Notes under the pieces: model-generated
Told to the model about the DNA's origin: nothing
Databases searched by the model: none
Seen by the model: only the letters and a program-made list of their open reading frames with translations
Assembly: GCA_017555845.1 (NCBI GenBank)
Contig: JAFZFO010000037.1
Coordinates: 62,001 to 126,000 of the forward strand
Length of the DNA stretch: 64,000 nucleotides
Origin: Bacteroidaceae bacterium
GTDB taxonomy: Bacteria > Bacteroidota > Bacteroidia > Bacteroidales > Bacteroidaceae
Direction: 5' to 3'
Shown here: positions 1 to 9,708 of the stretch, piece by piece
Layout of the letters: each line of letters starts with the position of its first letter
Numbering within the stretch: position 1 is the first letter of the stretch
Position numbers and translations under genes: made by a program

Positions 1-1
1 T

Positions 2-1036
2 GGACTTATAATCATCATTGCGATACTTGTCCCATGCATACTCCTGGGTAATTTGGGCAATGTATACATGCAGTTGCTTATCATATCAACCATATGGTTG
101 GGTATCCTGGGATTTGCCGATGACTATATAAAGACCTTCAAGAAGAACAAGGACGGCATATCGGGCAAGATAAAGATTCTTGCACAGGCAGGACTCGGAC
201 TCGCGATAGGACTTACATTATGCTTCAGTCCACAGGCTGTAATGCGCGAGAACGTTACCATTGAGAGCAATGGCGTGAAGACCGTGCAGCTGAGCGAGAA
301 GGCAACTAAGGAGAACAAGACCACCATTCCTTTTGTAAAGGACCACGACATAAACTACAGCGAGATCATGTCGTTCTGCGGCGACTACAAGGAAGAGGCA
401 GGCTGGGCCCTCTTCGTAATAGTATCGATATTTGTAGTGACTGCCGTTTCAAATGGTGCAAACCTGAATGACGGCATGGACGGCATGCTTGCAGGAAACG
501 CCGCCATCATTGGAATAGCACTGGCTATACTGGCATACGCGTCGAGCCATGCAGTGTGGTCGGAATACCTGAACATCATGTTCCTGCCCGGAGGAGAGGA
601 GGTTGTGATATTCACCTTTGCATTCATTGGAGCACTGATAGGCTTCCTGTGGTACAATGCATTCCCTGCACAGGTGTTCATGGGTGACACCGGCAGCCTT
701 ACCATCGGCGGCCTGATTGCCGTGATTGCCATTCTCATACATAAGGAGATATTGTTGGTACTGCTGTGCGGCGTGTTCGTTGCAGAGAACCTCTCGGTAA
801 TGGCACAGGTGGCATACTTCAAGCAAGGAAAGAAGAAAGGCATCAAGCAGAGACTCTTCCGTCGCGCACCACTACACCACCACTACAACATGGAGGAGGA
901 GAAGCTCGACAAGGAGTGTACATATCTCTTTAAAGGGCCACAGAGACCATTGCACGAGGCCAAGATTACACTGCGTTTCTGGATTGTGACAATCGTCATG
1001 GCCGCAATAACACTTATGACATTGAAGATCAGATAA
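2..1036 (+). CDS. mraY: MraY, phospho-N-acetylmuramoyl-pentapeptide transferase (5' end outside window)
   Basis: MraY moves phospho-MurNAc-pentapeptide from UDP onto undecaprenyl phosphate, making lipid I at the inner membrane. The reading frame is open from base 2, so the start lies outside the window; the TTG at 53 is only an internal codon. Visible family motifs are an early FADDY, the magnesium-binding NLNDGMDG, a GDTGSL and the APLHHHY loop near the C-terminus. Several hydrophobic segments alternate with a polar stretch of about 60 residues containing many lysines and glutamates, which fits the longer periplasmic loop of Bacteroidota MraY. The TAA stop overlaps the murD ATG by one base (TAATG), so the two are probably translationally coupled. 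Confidence 0.97.
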   Translation, partial: GLIIIIAILVPCILLGNLGNVYMQLLIISTIWLGILGFADDYIKTFKKNKDGISGKIKILAQAGLGLAIGLTLCFSPQAVMRENVTIESNGVKTVQLSEKATKENKTTIPFVKDHDINYSEIMSFCGDYKEEAGWALFVIVSIFVVTAVSNGANLNDGMDGMLAGNAAIIGIALAILAYASSHAVWSEYLNIMFLPGGEEVVIFTFAFIGALIGFLWYNAFPAQVFMGDTGSLTIGGLIAVIAILIHKEILLVLLCGVFVAENLSVMAQVAYFKQGKKKGIKQRLFRRAPLHHHYNMEEEKLDKECTYLFKGPQRPLHEAKITLRFWIVTIVMAAITLMTLKIR

Positions 1037-2367
1037 TGGAAAAGAGAATTGTCATATTAGGAGGAGGCGAGAGCGGCTTTGGAGCGGCTATCCTCGCCAA
1101 GAAGTTGGGATTCGATGTATTCCTGTCAGATTACGGCACCATTGCCGACAAGTACAAGCAGATGCTCGACGAGCAGGAGATTCCCTGGGAAGAGGGCAAG
1201 CACACAAAGGAACTTATACTGAATGCAGGAGAGGTAATCAAGAGCCCAGGCATTCCCAATGAGGCGCCAATGGTGGTGCAGATAAAGGATGCCGGAATAC
1301 CCATCATCTCCGAGATTGAATTTGCAGGACGCTACACCAGGGCAAAGATGGTGTGCATCACCGGTAGCAACGGCAAGACAACGACTACCTCACTGATATA
1401 TCACATATTCCGCGAGGCTGGACTTGATGTGGGACTGGCAGGAAACATAGGCAACAGCCTTGCTCTGCAGGTTGCCGAGGGCGACAAGGACTATTACATT
1501 GTGGAGTTGAGCAGTTTCCAGCTCGACAACATGTATGAGTTCAGGGCAAACGTTGCAGTGCTCCTGAACATCACGCCCGACCACCTTGACCGCTATGGAT
1601 ACAACATGCAGAACTATGTTGATGCCAAGCTGCGCATTCTGCAGAACCAGCAACCCGACGATGCATTTGTATATTGGAACGATGACCCTATTATAAAGAA
1701 GGAGTTGCCAAAATACCGCCATGGTAAGCTTTACCCCTTTGCCGAGAAGCTACAGGAGGGAAGCGCAGCATACACACACGAGGAGAAGCTTATATTCACA
1801 GAGCCTACACCATTCAACATGGAGTTGGAGGAGCTGTCATTGACAGGAAAGCACAACCTGTACAACTCAATGGCGGCAGGTATCTCGGCCAATGTGGCAG
1901 GTATACGCAAGGAGACCATACGCGAGGCATTGAGCACATTTGCAGGCGTTGAGCACAGACTGGAGAAGGTTGCGACAGTAGACGGTGTGGAATACATCAA
2001 TGACTCGAAGGCTACTAACGTGAACAGTTGCTGGTATGCATTGCAGAGCATGAAAAAGAAGACCATACTCATATTGGGCGGCAAGGACAAGGGCAACGAC
2101 TACAGCGAGATTGCAGAACTTGTGAAGAGCAAGTGCGCCGGCCTTGTGTTCCTTGGAGCCGACAACAGCAAGCTGCAGGAGTTCTTCAAGGAGTATGGCC
2201 TGCCGATAGCCGACACACACAGCATTGAGGAGTGCGTGGAGGCTGCACGCCGCATGGCAAAGAGCGGCGAGGTGGTTCTGCTGAGCCCATGCTGCGCAAG
2301 CTTTGACCTTTTCAAGAGCTACGAGGACAGAGGACGCCAATTCAAGGATCTGGTACACAAACTATAA
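1036..2367 (+). CDS. murD: MurD, UDP-N-acetylmuramoyl-L-alanine--D-glutamate ligase
   Basis: MurD is the cytoplasmic ATP-dependent ligase that adds D-glutamate to UDP-MurNAc-L-alanine. The 443-residue product has the usual length. An N-terminal Rossmann-like domain opens with GGGESG, the Mur-ligase ATP loop GSNGKTTT lies at about residues 110-117, and LGGKDKGNDY near residue 350 belongs to the C-terminal domain. The ATG start overlaps the mraY stop by one base. ftsW follows after 8 bases, so it sits inside one long transcript of cell wall genes. Confidence 0.98.
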   Translation: MEKRIVILGGGESGFGAAILAKKLGFDVFLSDYGTIADKYKQMLDEQEIPWEEGKHTKELILNAGEVIKSPGIPNEAPMVVQIKDAGIPIISEIEFAGRYTRAKMVCITGSNGKTTTTSLIYHIFREAGLDVGLAGNIGNSLALQVAEGDKDYYIVELSSFQLDNMYEFRANVAVLLNITPDHLDRYGYNMQNYVDAKLRILQNQQPDDAFVYWNDDPIIKKELPKYRHGKLYPFAEKLQEGSAAYTHEEKLIFTEPTPFNMELEELSLTGKHNLYNSMAAGISANVAGIRKETIREALSTFAGVEHRLEKVATVDGVEYINDSKATNVNSCWYALQSMKKKTILILGGKDKGNDYSEIAELVKSKCAGLVFLGADNSKLQEFFKEYGLPIADTHSIEECVEAARRMAKSGEVVLLSPCCASFDLFKSYEDRGRQFKDLVHKL

Positions 2368-2375
2368 GGAAAACG

Positions 2376-3563
2376 ATGGGAGGAGATAAACTAAAACGTA
2401 TATTGTTCAAAGGTGATAAGGTAATATGGATTGTCTTTATCACTCTTTGCGCCATATCATGGGTTGAGGTGTTCAGTGCTACAAGCCGCCAGACCTATGG
2501 TAGCGGCAGTTATTGGAGCCCCATCATAAAGCATACCGGTTTTCTCATAGGTGGCATATTCGTTGCATGGTTCATCCACAACCTGAAAGCGCAATGGATT
2601 GACAAATGCAGCAAGATCATATACTGGATGGGACTTGCCGGATTGTTGTGGGCACAGATAGGAGGAGCAAAACTGAATGACAGTGCCCGTTGGATAAGCA
2701 TCTTTGGAATAACATTCCAGCCAATGGAACTTGCAAAGATGGGCCTTGTGATGATGACTGCGAGAATCCTTGCCAAGTACCAGGAGGAAGACGGGACAAG
2801 CCCGTTGGCATTCAAGGAGATATTGAAATACAGCATATTCCCTATACTTATCATATTCAAGGAGAACTTCTCATCGGCATTCCTGTTGTCAGTGACAATA
2901 TACCTGATGATGCTGGTGGGACGAGTGCCCAGACGACAACTGTTGACAACATTGGGAGCCGCATTCGCAGTTGGAGCGATAGGACTTATTACCTTAATAT
3001 CCATACCGGAGAGCGTAAAGGATATGGGCCGCTTCGGCAGCAAGGCCATAACATGGAAGCACCGTATTGTGGATGCATTCAACTCAAAGCCCATTACGGC
3101 CGAGGAGTATGATGAGAATGAGAATGAACAGAGGACCTATTCGCACATTGCAGTTGCCTCGAGCCATCTCTTGGGATGCGGCCCCGGCAACTCCATACAG
3201 CGCGACTTCATACCACACGCATACTCTGACTACATCTTTGCTGTGATTATAGAGGAGCTTGGACTCATAGGTGCGACAATTGTACTGTTGCTGTACCTGA
3301 CACTACTATATAGCTGCGGAAAGATTGCGAAGAAATGCGATGACCCCTACGCGGCATTCCTGTCGATGGGCATTGGAATGATCATTGTCACACAGGCACT
3401 GCTGCACATGTACATATCGGTAGGTAACTTTGTGACAGGACAGCCGTTGCCGCTCATGAGCCAGGGAGGAACATCGTTCCTCATCAACAGCGTATATATC
3501 GGTTTCCTGCTGTGCATCAGCCGATATGCAAAAGCTTCGGACAAAAAGGCCACTATTGTATAA
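2376..3563 (+). CDS. ftsW: FtsW/RodA-family (SEDS) peptidoglycan glycosyltransferase
   Basis: This is a SEDS-family polytopic membrane protein of 395 residues, placed between murD and murG, the standard position of ftsW. FtsW polymerises lipid II at the division septum together with its partner penicillin-binding protein. The sequence shows about ten hydrophobic segments and the family signatures SARWI followed by QPMELAK (about residues 103-121). A later segment carries PHAYSDYIFAVIIEE, matching the conserved region before the last helices. The start is an ATG eight bases after murD. The symbol rests on the position in the cluster as well as on family membership, because RodA is similar in sequence. 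Confidence 0.95.
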   Translation: MGGDKLKRILFKGDKVIWIVFITLCAISWVEVFSATSRQTYGSGSYWSPIIKHTGFLIGGIFVAWFIHNLKAQWIDKCSKIIYWMGLAGLLWAQIGGAKLNDSARWISIFGITFQPMELAKMGLVMMTARILAKYQEEDGTSPLAFKEILKYSIFPILIIFKENFSSAFLLSVTIYLMMLVGRVPRRQLLTTLGAAFAVGAIGLITLISIPESVKDMGRFGSKAITWKHRIVDAFNSKPITAEEYDENENEQRTYSHIAVASSHLLGCGPGNSIQRDFIPHAYSDYIFAVIIEELGLIGATIVLLLYLTLLYSCGKIAKKCDDPYAAFLSMGIGMIIVTQALLHMYISVGNFVTGQPLPLMSQGGTSFLINSVYIGFLLCISRYAKASDKKATIV

Positions 3564-3583
3564 CACCACAAAACTTTGTGTTT

Positions 3584-4720
3584 ATGAAAAAGGAGTATAG
3601 AATAATCATTAGCGGAGGAGGTACAGGAGGACACATTTTCCCTGCACTGTCAATTGCCGATGCCATCAAGGCAAAACAGCCCGATGCAAAGATATTATTC
3701 GTCGGAGCCGACAACAGAATGGAGATGCAGAGAGTTCCCGATGCAGGATATGACATCGTGGGACTGCCAATTGCAGGCTTTGACCGCAAGAACCTGTTGA
3801 AGAACTTCAAGGTGTTGTGGAAGATTTTCAAGAGCCAGCGCAAGGCAAGGAAAGTCATCAAGGAGTTTGCGCCACAGGCTGCTGTGGGTGTAGGCGGATA
3901 TGCAAGCGGCCCTACATTGAAGATGGCGGCAAGCATGGACATCCCGACACTGATACAGGAGCAGAACTCATACGCAGGCGTAACGAACAAGATTTTGTCA
4001 AAACGCGCCAAGATGATCTGTGTGGCATATGACGGAATGGAGCGTTTCTTCCCAAAGGAGAAGATAAAGCTGACCGGTAACCCCGTGCGCAAGAACCTGC
4101 TGGAGATGCGCGCCAACCGCAAGGAGGCGATGAAGGCCATGAATCTTGACGAGAACAAGAAGTGCGTGCTCATTGTAGGCGGCAGCCTCGGTGCACGTAG
4201 CATAAATGAGGGTATCATTGCAAACATTGAGAAGATAAGGGCAAACAAGGATATACAGTTCATCTGGCAGACAGGAAAGCTCTACTTCGAGGAGATGAAG
4301 AAGAGAGCAGCCGAGGCCGGAAAGCCCGAGAACCTTACAATAACCGACTTTGTATCGAACATGGGCAACGCATTGGGCGCAGCAGACCTGGTGGTGTCAC
4401 GCGCCGGTGCCGGTTCAATATCAGAGTTCGCACTGTTGGGCAAGGCTGTGATACTGGTTCCATCGCCAAACGTATCGGAAGACCACCAGACAAAGAACGC
4501 CATGGCGTTAGTGGACAAGGATGCCGCAATATATGTGGCCGATGCCAATGTTAAGGAGGAGCTTATCGACAAGGCTGTCGAGACAGTGAATGACGGAATG
4601 AAGATTGCGCTGCTTGAGGCGAACATCGTGAAGATGGGCAAGCCCGATGCTGCAAGCGAGATTGCCGACGAGGTACTCAAGCTTGCCGATGCATATATTG
4701 AAAAGAAAAAGAGAAATTGA
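3584..4720 (+). CDS. murG: MurG, lipid II synthase (GlcNAc transferase)
   Basis: MurG adds GlcNAc from UDP-GlcNAc to lipid I on the cytoplasmic face of the membrane, giving lipid II. The 378-residue GT28 protein begins with the glycine-rich loop SGGGTGGH at residues 10-17 and carries a second loop GGSLGAR. RAGAGSISE near the C-terminus is part of the UDP-GlcNAc site. The frame is open upstream to 3512, but that part lies inside ftsW and lacks homology, so the ATG at 3584 directly before KKEYRIIISG is chosen. Confidence 0.97.
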   Translation: MKKEYRIIISGGGTGGHIFPALSIADAIKAKQPDAKILFVGADNRMEMQRVPDAGYDIVGLPIAGFDRKNLLKNFKVLWKIFKSQRKARKVIKEFAPQAAVGVGGYASGPTLKMAASMDIPTLIQEQNSYAGVTNKILSKRAKMICVAYDGMERFFPKEKIKLTGNPVRKNLLEMRANRKEAMKAMNLDENKKCVLIVGGSLGARSINEGIIANIEKIRANKDIQFIWQTGKLYFEEMKKRAAEAGKPENLTITDFVSNMGNALGAADLVVSRAGAGSISEFALLGKAVILVPSPNVSEDHQTKNAMALVDKDAAIYVADANVKEELIDKAVETVNDGMKIALLEANIVKMGKPDAASEIADEVLKLADAYIEKKKRN

Positions 4721-4725
4721 AGCAA

Positions 4726-6108
4726 ATGGAACTGAAGGATATAAAATCGGTATATTTCTTGGGCGCCGGCGGCATTGGCATGAGCGCATTGGTAAGATAC
4801 TTCCTCAACGAGGGCAAGTTTGTGGGCGGATATGACCGTACATCAAGCGAACTGACAGACAGACTCATTGAGGAGGGCGCGGTACTGCACTTTGAGGAGG
4901 ACCCAGACCTTGTCCCTGCCGAGTGCAAGGACGCAGCATCGACACTTGTCGTCTACACCCCCGCAATACCTGCCGACCACAAGGAGTGGAGCCTGTTCAA
5001 GGATGGCGGCTTTACCATAAAGAAGCGCGCCGAGGTTCTTGGTATCATAACAAAGGGCAAGCGTGGCGTGTGCGCTGCCGGAACACACGGCAAGACCACT
5101 ACATCCACAATGACTGCACACCTGTTGCATAGTTCACAGGTCGACTGCGCAGCATTCCTTGGCGGCATATCAAAGAACTACAAGAGCAACCTCATCACAA
5201 CCGACAAGAGCGACTTTGTGGTAATTGAAGCCGACGAGTATGACCGTTCGTTCCTTCACCTGCAGCCATACGTGGCAACGATAACATCGGCCGACCCAGA
5301 CCATCTGGACATCTATGGGAACAAGGAGAACTATCTTGAAGCCTTTGCGCAGTTCACCGAGAGAATACGCGAGGACGGCTACCTTATAATACACGAAGGC
5401 CTGGAGGTGCAGCCACGCACAAAAGAGGGCGTAAAGACCTATACATATGGCCGCGAACAGGGCGACTTCCACGCCGAGGACATACGTATTGGCGGCGGAA
5501 GAATACTTTTCGACTATGTGTCGCCATGGCAAAGGATTGCCGACGTGGAACTTGGCGTGCCAATGAGTATCAATATCGAAAACGGCATTGCCTCAATGGC
5601 AATGGCGGAGATTTGCGGTGCCACAGCAGATGAGATGAAGAAGGGAATGGCAACTTTCGCGGGAGCAGAACGCCGTTTTGACTTCCACATAAAGGAGGAT
5701 GATCTTGTACTCATAAGCGACTATGCACACCACCCCGATGAGGTACGTGCATGTGCAAGATCAATCAAGGAACTTTACAGCGACAAGAAGGTGACCGTAC
5801 TGTTCCAGCCACACCTGTTCAGCCGCACTGCCGATTTCTACAAGGAGTTTGCCGAGACCCTTTCAATGTTTGACAAGGTGATACTTGTAGACATATACCC
5901 GGCAAGGGAGAAGCCCATCCCCGGCGTGACAAGCAAGCTCATATATGACCACCTTGCAGCCGGCGTGGAGAGAAGCATGTGCAGCCGTGCCGATGTAGTG
6001 AGCACCATTGAGAAAGAGAAGAACAACATAGAGATTCTTGTTTCACTTGGAGCAGGAGACATTGAAAACGAGATAGGAAAAATTGAACAGATTTTGAGAA
6101 ACAGATAA
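4726..6108 (+). CDS. murC: MurC, UDP-N-acetylmuramate--L-alanine ligase
   Basis: MurC is the first amino-acid ligase of the muropeptide pathway and adds L-alanine to UDP-MurNAc using ATP. The 460-residue product shows FLGAGGIGMSALV at the N-terminus, which is the UDP-binding Rossmann loop, followed by the ATP loop GTHGKTTT. A central EADEYDRSF and SDYAHHP later in the protein are MurC signatures. A TTG at 4717 overlapping the murG stop is in frame, but the ATG at 4726 gives the normal N-terminus. Its TAA overlaps the ftsQ ATG by one base. No ddl gene lies between murC and ftsQ, unlike in Escherichia coli. Confidence 0.97.
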   Translation: MELKDIKSVYFLGAGGIGMSALVRYFLNEGKFVGGYDRTSSELTDRLIEEGAVLHFEEDPDLVPAECKDAASTLVVYTPAIPADHKEWSLFKDGGFTIKKRAEVLGIITKGKRGVCAAGTHGKTTTSTMTAHLLHSSQVDCAAFLGGISKNYKSNLITTDKSDFVVIEADEYDRSFLHLQPYVATITSADPDHLDIYGNKENYLEAFAQFTERIREDGYLIIHEGLEVQPRTKEGVKTYTYGREQGDFHAEDIRIGGGRILFDYVSPWQRIADVELGVPMSINIENGIASMAMAEICGATADEMKKGMATFAGAERRFDFHIKEDDLVLISDYAHHPDEVRACARSIKELYSDKKVTVLFQPHLFSRTADFYKEFAETLSMFDKVILVDIYPAREKPIPGVTSKLIYDHLAAGVERSMCSRADVVSTIEKEKNNIEILVSLGAGDIENEIGKIEQILRNR

Positions 6109-6842
6109 TGCTGAAAAAGATTCTGAAATATATCATTATTGCAGCATTGGGATGTTACCTTGCATTTGCATTTGTCATTGTTCCCCTACAGAAGGACTAT
6201 GACAGTTGCAAAGGCATTGTCATCAACATAACCGACAACAAACTGGGCACCATCAGCAACGAGGACATTGAGGAGATGCTCAGGGATGAGGAACTGTTCC
6301 CCGAAGGCAAGCAGATGGACAGCATCAGGTGTTACGAAATAGAGAATTTCATAAACGCCATGACGCTGATAAAGGAGTGCCAGGTATACAAGACCAACGA
6401 GAAAAGGGTTAAGGTTGATGTCATTTGCCGTGAACCTGTACTCAAGGTGCTCGACAGAAACGGGGAAACATACTATGTTGACATTGAAGGAGAGAAGATC
6501 AACGACATCAAAAAGCCGTTGCTGTTGCCTGTGGCATCGGGCGAAATTGATGACAGCATGATTGCCAACGAACTGCAGAGTCTTGTCCTGGCAATAGCAA
6601 AGGATCCATTCTGGCTCGCACAGATTGAGCAGATATATTTCAACGAAAAGAAAGAGGCTGTGATGACACCAAGAATGGGTAACCACATCATAGAACTTGG
6701 AAGCATCAAGCAACTTGATGAAAAGCTGAGCAACCTGAAGACGTTCTACCAGAAGGGACTGAACGCTGTGGGTTGGGACAAATACAGCAAACTGAACATA
6801 AAGATTAGCAACAAAGTCATTTGTACAAAAAGAGAAAAATAG
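6108..6842 (+). CDS. ftsQ: FtsQ-like cell division protein
   Basis: This is a bitopic inner-membrane protein of 244 residues between murC and ftsA, the conserved location of ftsQ. One hydrophobic helix at residues 7-26 is followed by an extracytoplasmic domain. The domain begins with a POTRA-like stretch, roughly residues 35-105, in which a short step corresponding to a hinge lies between IVINITDN and CQVYK. FtsQ connects early and late divisome proteins. Sequence conservation in this family is weak in Bacteroidota, so the call relies on the position, the length and the topology together. The ATG overlaps the murC stop (TAATG). Confidence 0.9.
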   Translation: MLKKILKYIIIAALGCYLAFAFVIVPLQKDYDSCKGIVINITDNKLGTISNEDIEEMLRDEELFPEGKQMDSIRCYEIENFINAMTLIKECQVYKTNEKRVKVDVICREPVLKVLDRNGETYYVDIEGEKINDIKKPLLLPVASGEIDDSMIANELQSLVLAIAKDPFWLAQIEQIYFNEKKEAVMTPRMGNHIIELGSIKQLDEKLSNLKTFYQKGLNAVGWDKYSKLNIKISNKVICTKREK

Positions 6843-6844
6843 AT

Positions 6845-8287
6845 ATGGGAAATACATGTTACATTGTAGCCATTGAACTCAGTTCCTCAAAGATTTCCGG
6901 AGTTGTGGGAATTGAGACAACTGAAGGAATGAGAATTCTTGCAGCCGCAAGCGCACGCGTTGACGGTTTCATTTCAAAGGGTATTGTACGCAATGTCGAC
7001 AAGACAAGTGGAGCTATAAATGATATAATCAACAGGCTCGAGACCGACCTGAACAAGGCTACCGGCGAGTACATCAACATCAAGAAGGCATACATTACCT
7101 TTGCCGGACTCAGCGTGCACAGCATAAAGTCACAGGTGAACCGTGATTTTGGCAAATACACCAAAATCACACAGGACATCATCAACGAGTGCGACAGACT
7201 CGACACATTCCAGACACCTGAAGGTTATAAGAGACTGCAGGTGGATCCACAGGAGTATAGACTCGATGGCAATGTTGACTATAACCCCATAGGTGCATAC
7301 ACACAGACAATAGAGTGCAACTACCTGAATATTGTAATGAAGGAGCAGTTCTACACACAGCTGTGCGACAGTTTCGCTCAAGCAAGCATTGAGATTGAGG
7401 ACAGTTTCTGTGCCGCACACTTCGATGCGGACATCCTTCTCTCAAAGGACCAGCGCCGCAATGGTTGCGCCCTCGTGAACATTGGTGCCGAGACAACCAC
7501 CATTTCAATCTACAACAACGACAAGCCCAAGATGATCACAGTGCTGCCGTTGGGAAGCAACAACATAACACGCGACCTCACAGCAGAGCTTATATCATTA
7601 GAGCAGGCCGAGGAGATAAAGTTCATACAGGGCTACAAGTCTACATACAACAGTTGTGACGGAATTGACAACGAAACAGTCAACAAGGTCATCTATGCAC
7701 GTATGGGCGAGATACTCAAGAACGTACGCTACCAGATTGAGGAATCGGGCGAAATGGTACGTCACATTGTCTTCACTGGTGGTGGCTCTAAGTTGAAGAA
7801 CCTGAAGGAGCTTCTTGATGAGTTCCTGCCAAACTTCAGCACAGACATCAAGCCTGAGCCCGAGTTCAACCTCATAAGTGAAAACGAAGTGAATATATAC
7901 GGTGTAATCACTACAGCACTGTACGGTCTCTTGAAACAGGGCAAGGCAAACTGCTGCGAGATTGCGATGCCTGCAGCACAGGAGACTGCAATAAAGAATG
8001 GTGAACTGTTCTTCACTGATGAAACGGAAACAGAAAAGACAGTGGAAACAGATGAACCCAAGAAGACAGAGGAGGTAGAGACAAAGGCAACAGAAGAGGA
8101 GAAAAAGCCCGAACAACAAAAACAACCAGCAAAGCCTCAAAAGCCAATAAAAGACAAGGGGAACGGTCCAAAGAAAAGTTGGAAAGATAGCATTGGAAAC
8201 TTGTTTCAAGACTTCGTAAGAAACATGACCAGTGACCCTGAGGATGAAAATAGCAACGAAGAAAACAATACAACAATCAATCAATGA
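6845..8287 (+). CDS. ftsA: FtsA, actin-like divisome protein with long acidic C-terminal tail
   Basis: FtsA is the actin-fold protein that tethers FtsZ filaments to the inner membrane. Starting at ATG 6845, three bases after the ftsQ stop, the product is 480 residues. IVAIELSSSKISGVVG at the N-terminus is the phosphate-1 loop, NIGAETTTIS is the phosphate-2 loop and VFTGGGSKL the adenosine loop. After about residue 385 comes a low-complexity linker rich in glutamate, lysine, threonine and proline. A likely amphipathic helix (WKDSIGNLFQDFVRNM) follows, and then about 20 acidic and asparagine-rich residues. The membrane-targeting helix is usually at the very end, so the extra polar tail is a variation. 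ftsZ follows after 9 bases. Confidence 0.96.
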   Translation: MGNTCYIVAIELSSSKISGVVGIETTEGMRILAAASARVDGFISKGIVRNVDKTSGAINDIINRLETDLNKATGEYINIKKAYITFAGLSVHSIKSQVNRDFGKYTKITQDIINECDRLDTFQTPEGYKRLQVDPQEYRLDGNVDYNPIGAYTQTIECNYLNIVMKEQFYTQLCDSFAQASIEIEDSFCAAHFDADILLSKDQRRNGCALVNIGAETTTISIYNNDKPKMITVLPLGSNNITRDLTAELISLEQAEEIKFIQGYKSTYNSCDGIDNETVNKVIYARMGEILKNVRYQIEESGEMVRHIVFTGGGSKLKNLKELLDEFLPNFSTDIKPEPEFNLISENEVNIYGVITTALYGLLKQGKANCCEIAMPAAQETAIKNGELFFTDETETEKTVETDEPKKTEEVETKATEEEKKPEQQKQPAKPQKPIKDKGNGPKKSWKDSIGNLFQDFVRNMTSDPEDENSNEENNTTINQ

Positions 8288-8296
8288 TACTGAAGT

Positions 8297-9688
8297 ATGG
8301 AAATTAAAGAACCTGCAAGACAGAATTTACCATTTGCAATACCTACCGATGCGCCAAGAATAATAAAAGTTGTTGGTGTTGGTGGCGGTGGTAGCAATGC
8401 TGTACACAACATGTACCGCAAGGGCATACACAATGTATCATTCGCGGTATGTAACACAGACCTCCAGGCAATGCAGAACTCACCTATCGCAAAGAAGGTG
8501 CAGCTTGGTCTGGAGATTACAGAAGGACTTGGCGCCGGCAATGACCCCGAAGTAGCACGCAAGGCTGCTGAGGAGAGCCGTGAGGAGATTGAAAGACTCT
8601 TCAACGACGGAACAAAGATGGCATTCATTACCGCCGGTATGGGTGGTGGTACAGGTACAGGCGCAGCGCCTGTAGTTGCCGAGATTGCCCGTAGCAAGGG
8701 CATCTTGACAGTGGGTATAGTGACCATCCCATTCAAGTTTGAGATGCCTGGAAAAATCAAACAGGCACTACGTGGTGTCATCGAGATATCAAAGCATGTG
8801 GATGCCCTGCTCGTCATCAACAACCAGCGACTCATTGACATCTATCCAAAGATGGAGGTATCCGAGGGATTCAAGATTGTCGATGATGTGCTGACAACTG
8901 CAACAAAGAGTATTGCCGAGATCATCACTGCACGCGGTGTCATCAACCTCGACTTCCGCGATGTGAAGAAGATTCTGAAGAACGGTGGCGTAGCCATCAT
9001 GAGCTACGGCATTGAGAGCGGCGAAATGCGAGTATCACGCGCATTCCGCAAGGCGCTCCACTCGCCACTGCTCAATGACAATGACATCTACAAGTCAAAG
9101 AAGATTCTTTTCAACATATACGAGAACCCGAACACTCCTATCCGTGTTGAGGAGATGGCAGAGGTGGAGTCCTTCATGTCACAGTTTACAGATGAGAACA
9201 TTGAGCTCATTTGGGGTTACAGCAAGGACAACAGTCTCGAGGATGGCCAGGTTAAGGTTACCGTGCTTGCAACAGGCTTTGGAATGAAGAACATTCCGGG
9301 TATGGAGCCAATTGTAAGTGACATGAAACAAGATGCACAGGCATTGACCGACCAGGAGAGAGTCAAGAAAGAAAAGGAAGAACAGAAACTAAACGACCTG
9401 CTCGGCACCTTCTACAAGGCCGACTACAAGATGTATATCTTCAAGGGCGATGAGATGTACAACGAGGAGTTCCTTGCTGCGCTTGACAACTCTCCAACCT
9501 ACCGCCGTACAGCACAGGACCTGGAGAGAATGGTGTCAATATTCGGTGGCGACACAACTGTTCCTACAAATGCGCCATTGGAGACCGCGGATGCAGATGC
9601 AATAGATGAAAATATTGTTGAAGAGGTTGCTGATGATGAGAATCCTGGCGAGACAGTTTTCAACAAGGAGATGAACGAAATGGAATAA
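8297..9688 (+). CDS. ftsZ: FtsZ, tubulin-like division GTPase
   Basis: FtsZ polymerises into the cytokinetic ring at mid-cell. The 463-residue protein has GVGGGGSNAV at about 27-36 and the tubulin signature GGGTGTGAAP at 116-125. The T7-loop region VINNQRL and the hydrophobic core of the GTPase domain are intact. The C-terminal part after about residue 340 is a charged linker, followed by SPTYRR. This resembles the conserved FtsA-binding peptide, but about 60 more mostly acidic residues follow it. The gene lies 9 bases after ftsA and is the last division gene of the cluster. Confidence 0.98.
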   Translation: MEIKEPARQNLPFAIPTDAPRIIKVVGVGGGGSNAVHNMYRKGIHNVSFAVCNTDLQAMQNSPIAKKVQLGLEITEGLGAGNDPEVARKAAEESREEIERLFNDGTKMAFITAGMGGGTGTGAAPVVAEIARSKGILTVGIVTIPFKFEMPGKIKQALRGVIEISKHVDALLVINNQRLIDIYPKMEVSEGFKIVDDVLTTATKSIAEIITARGVINLDFRDVKKILKNGGVAIMSYGIESGEMRVSRAFRKALHSPLLNDNDIYKSKKILFNIYENPNTPIRVEEMAEVESFMSQFTDENIELIWGYSKDNSLEDGQVKVTVLATGFGMKNIPGMEPIVSDMKQDAQALTDQERVKKEKEEQKLNDLLGTFYKADYKMYIFKGDEMYNEEFLAALDNSPTYRRTAQDLERMVSIFGGDTTVPTNAPLETADADAIDENIVEEVADDENPGETVFNKEMNEME

Positions 9689-9708
9689 TAACCCTAAATA
9701 AGAAAAAT

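Noticed and set aside
3512..3583. N-terminal extension of MurG
   Set aside because: It lies within the ftsW gene and has no homology to the family; ATG 3584 gives the normal N-terminus.
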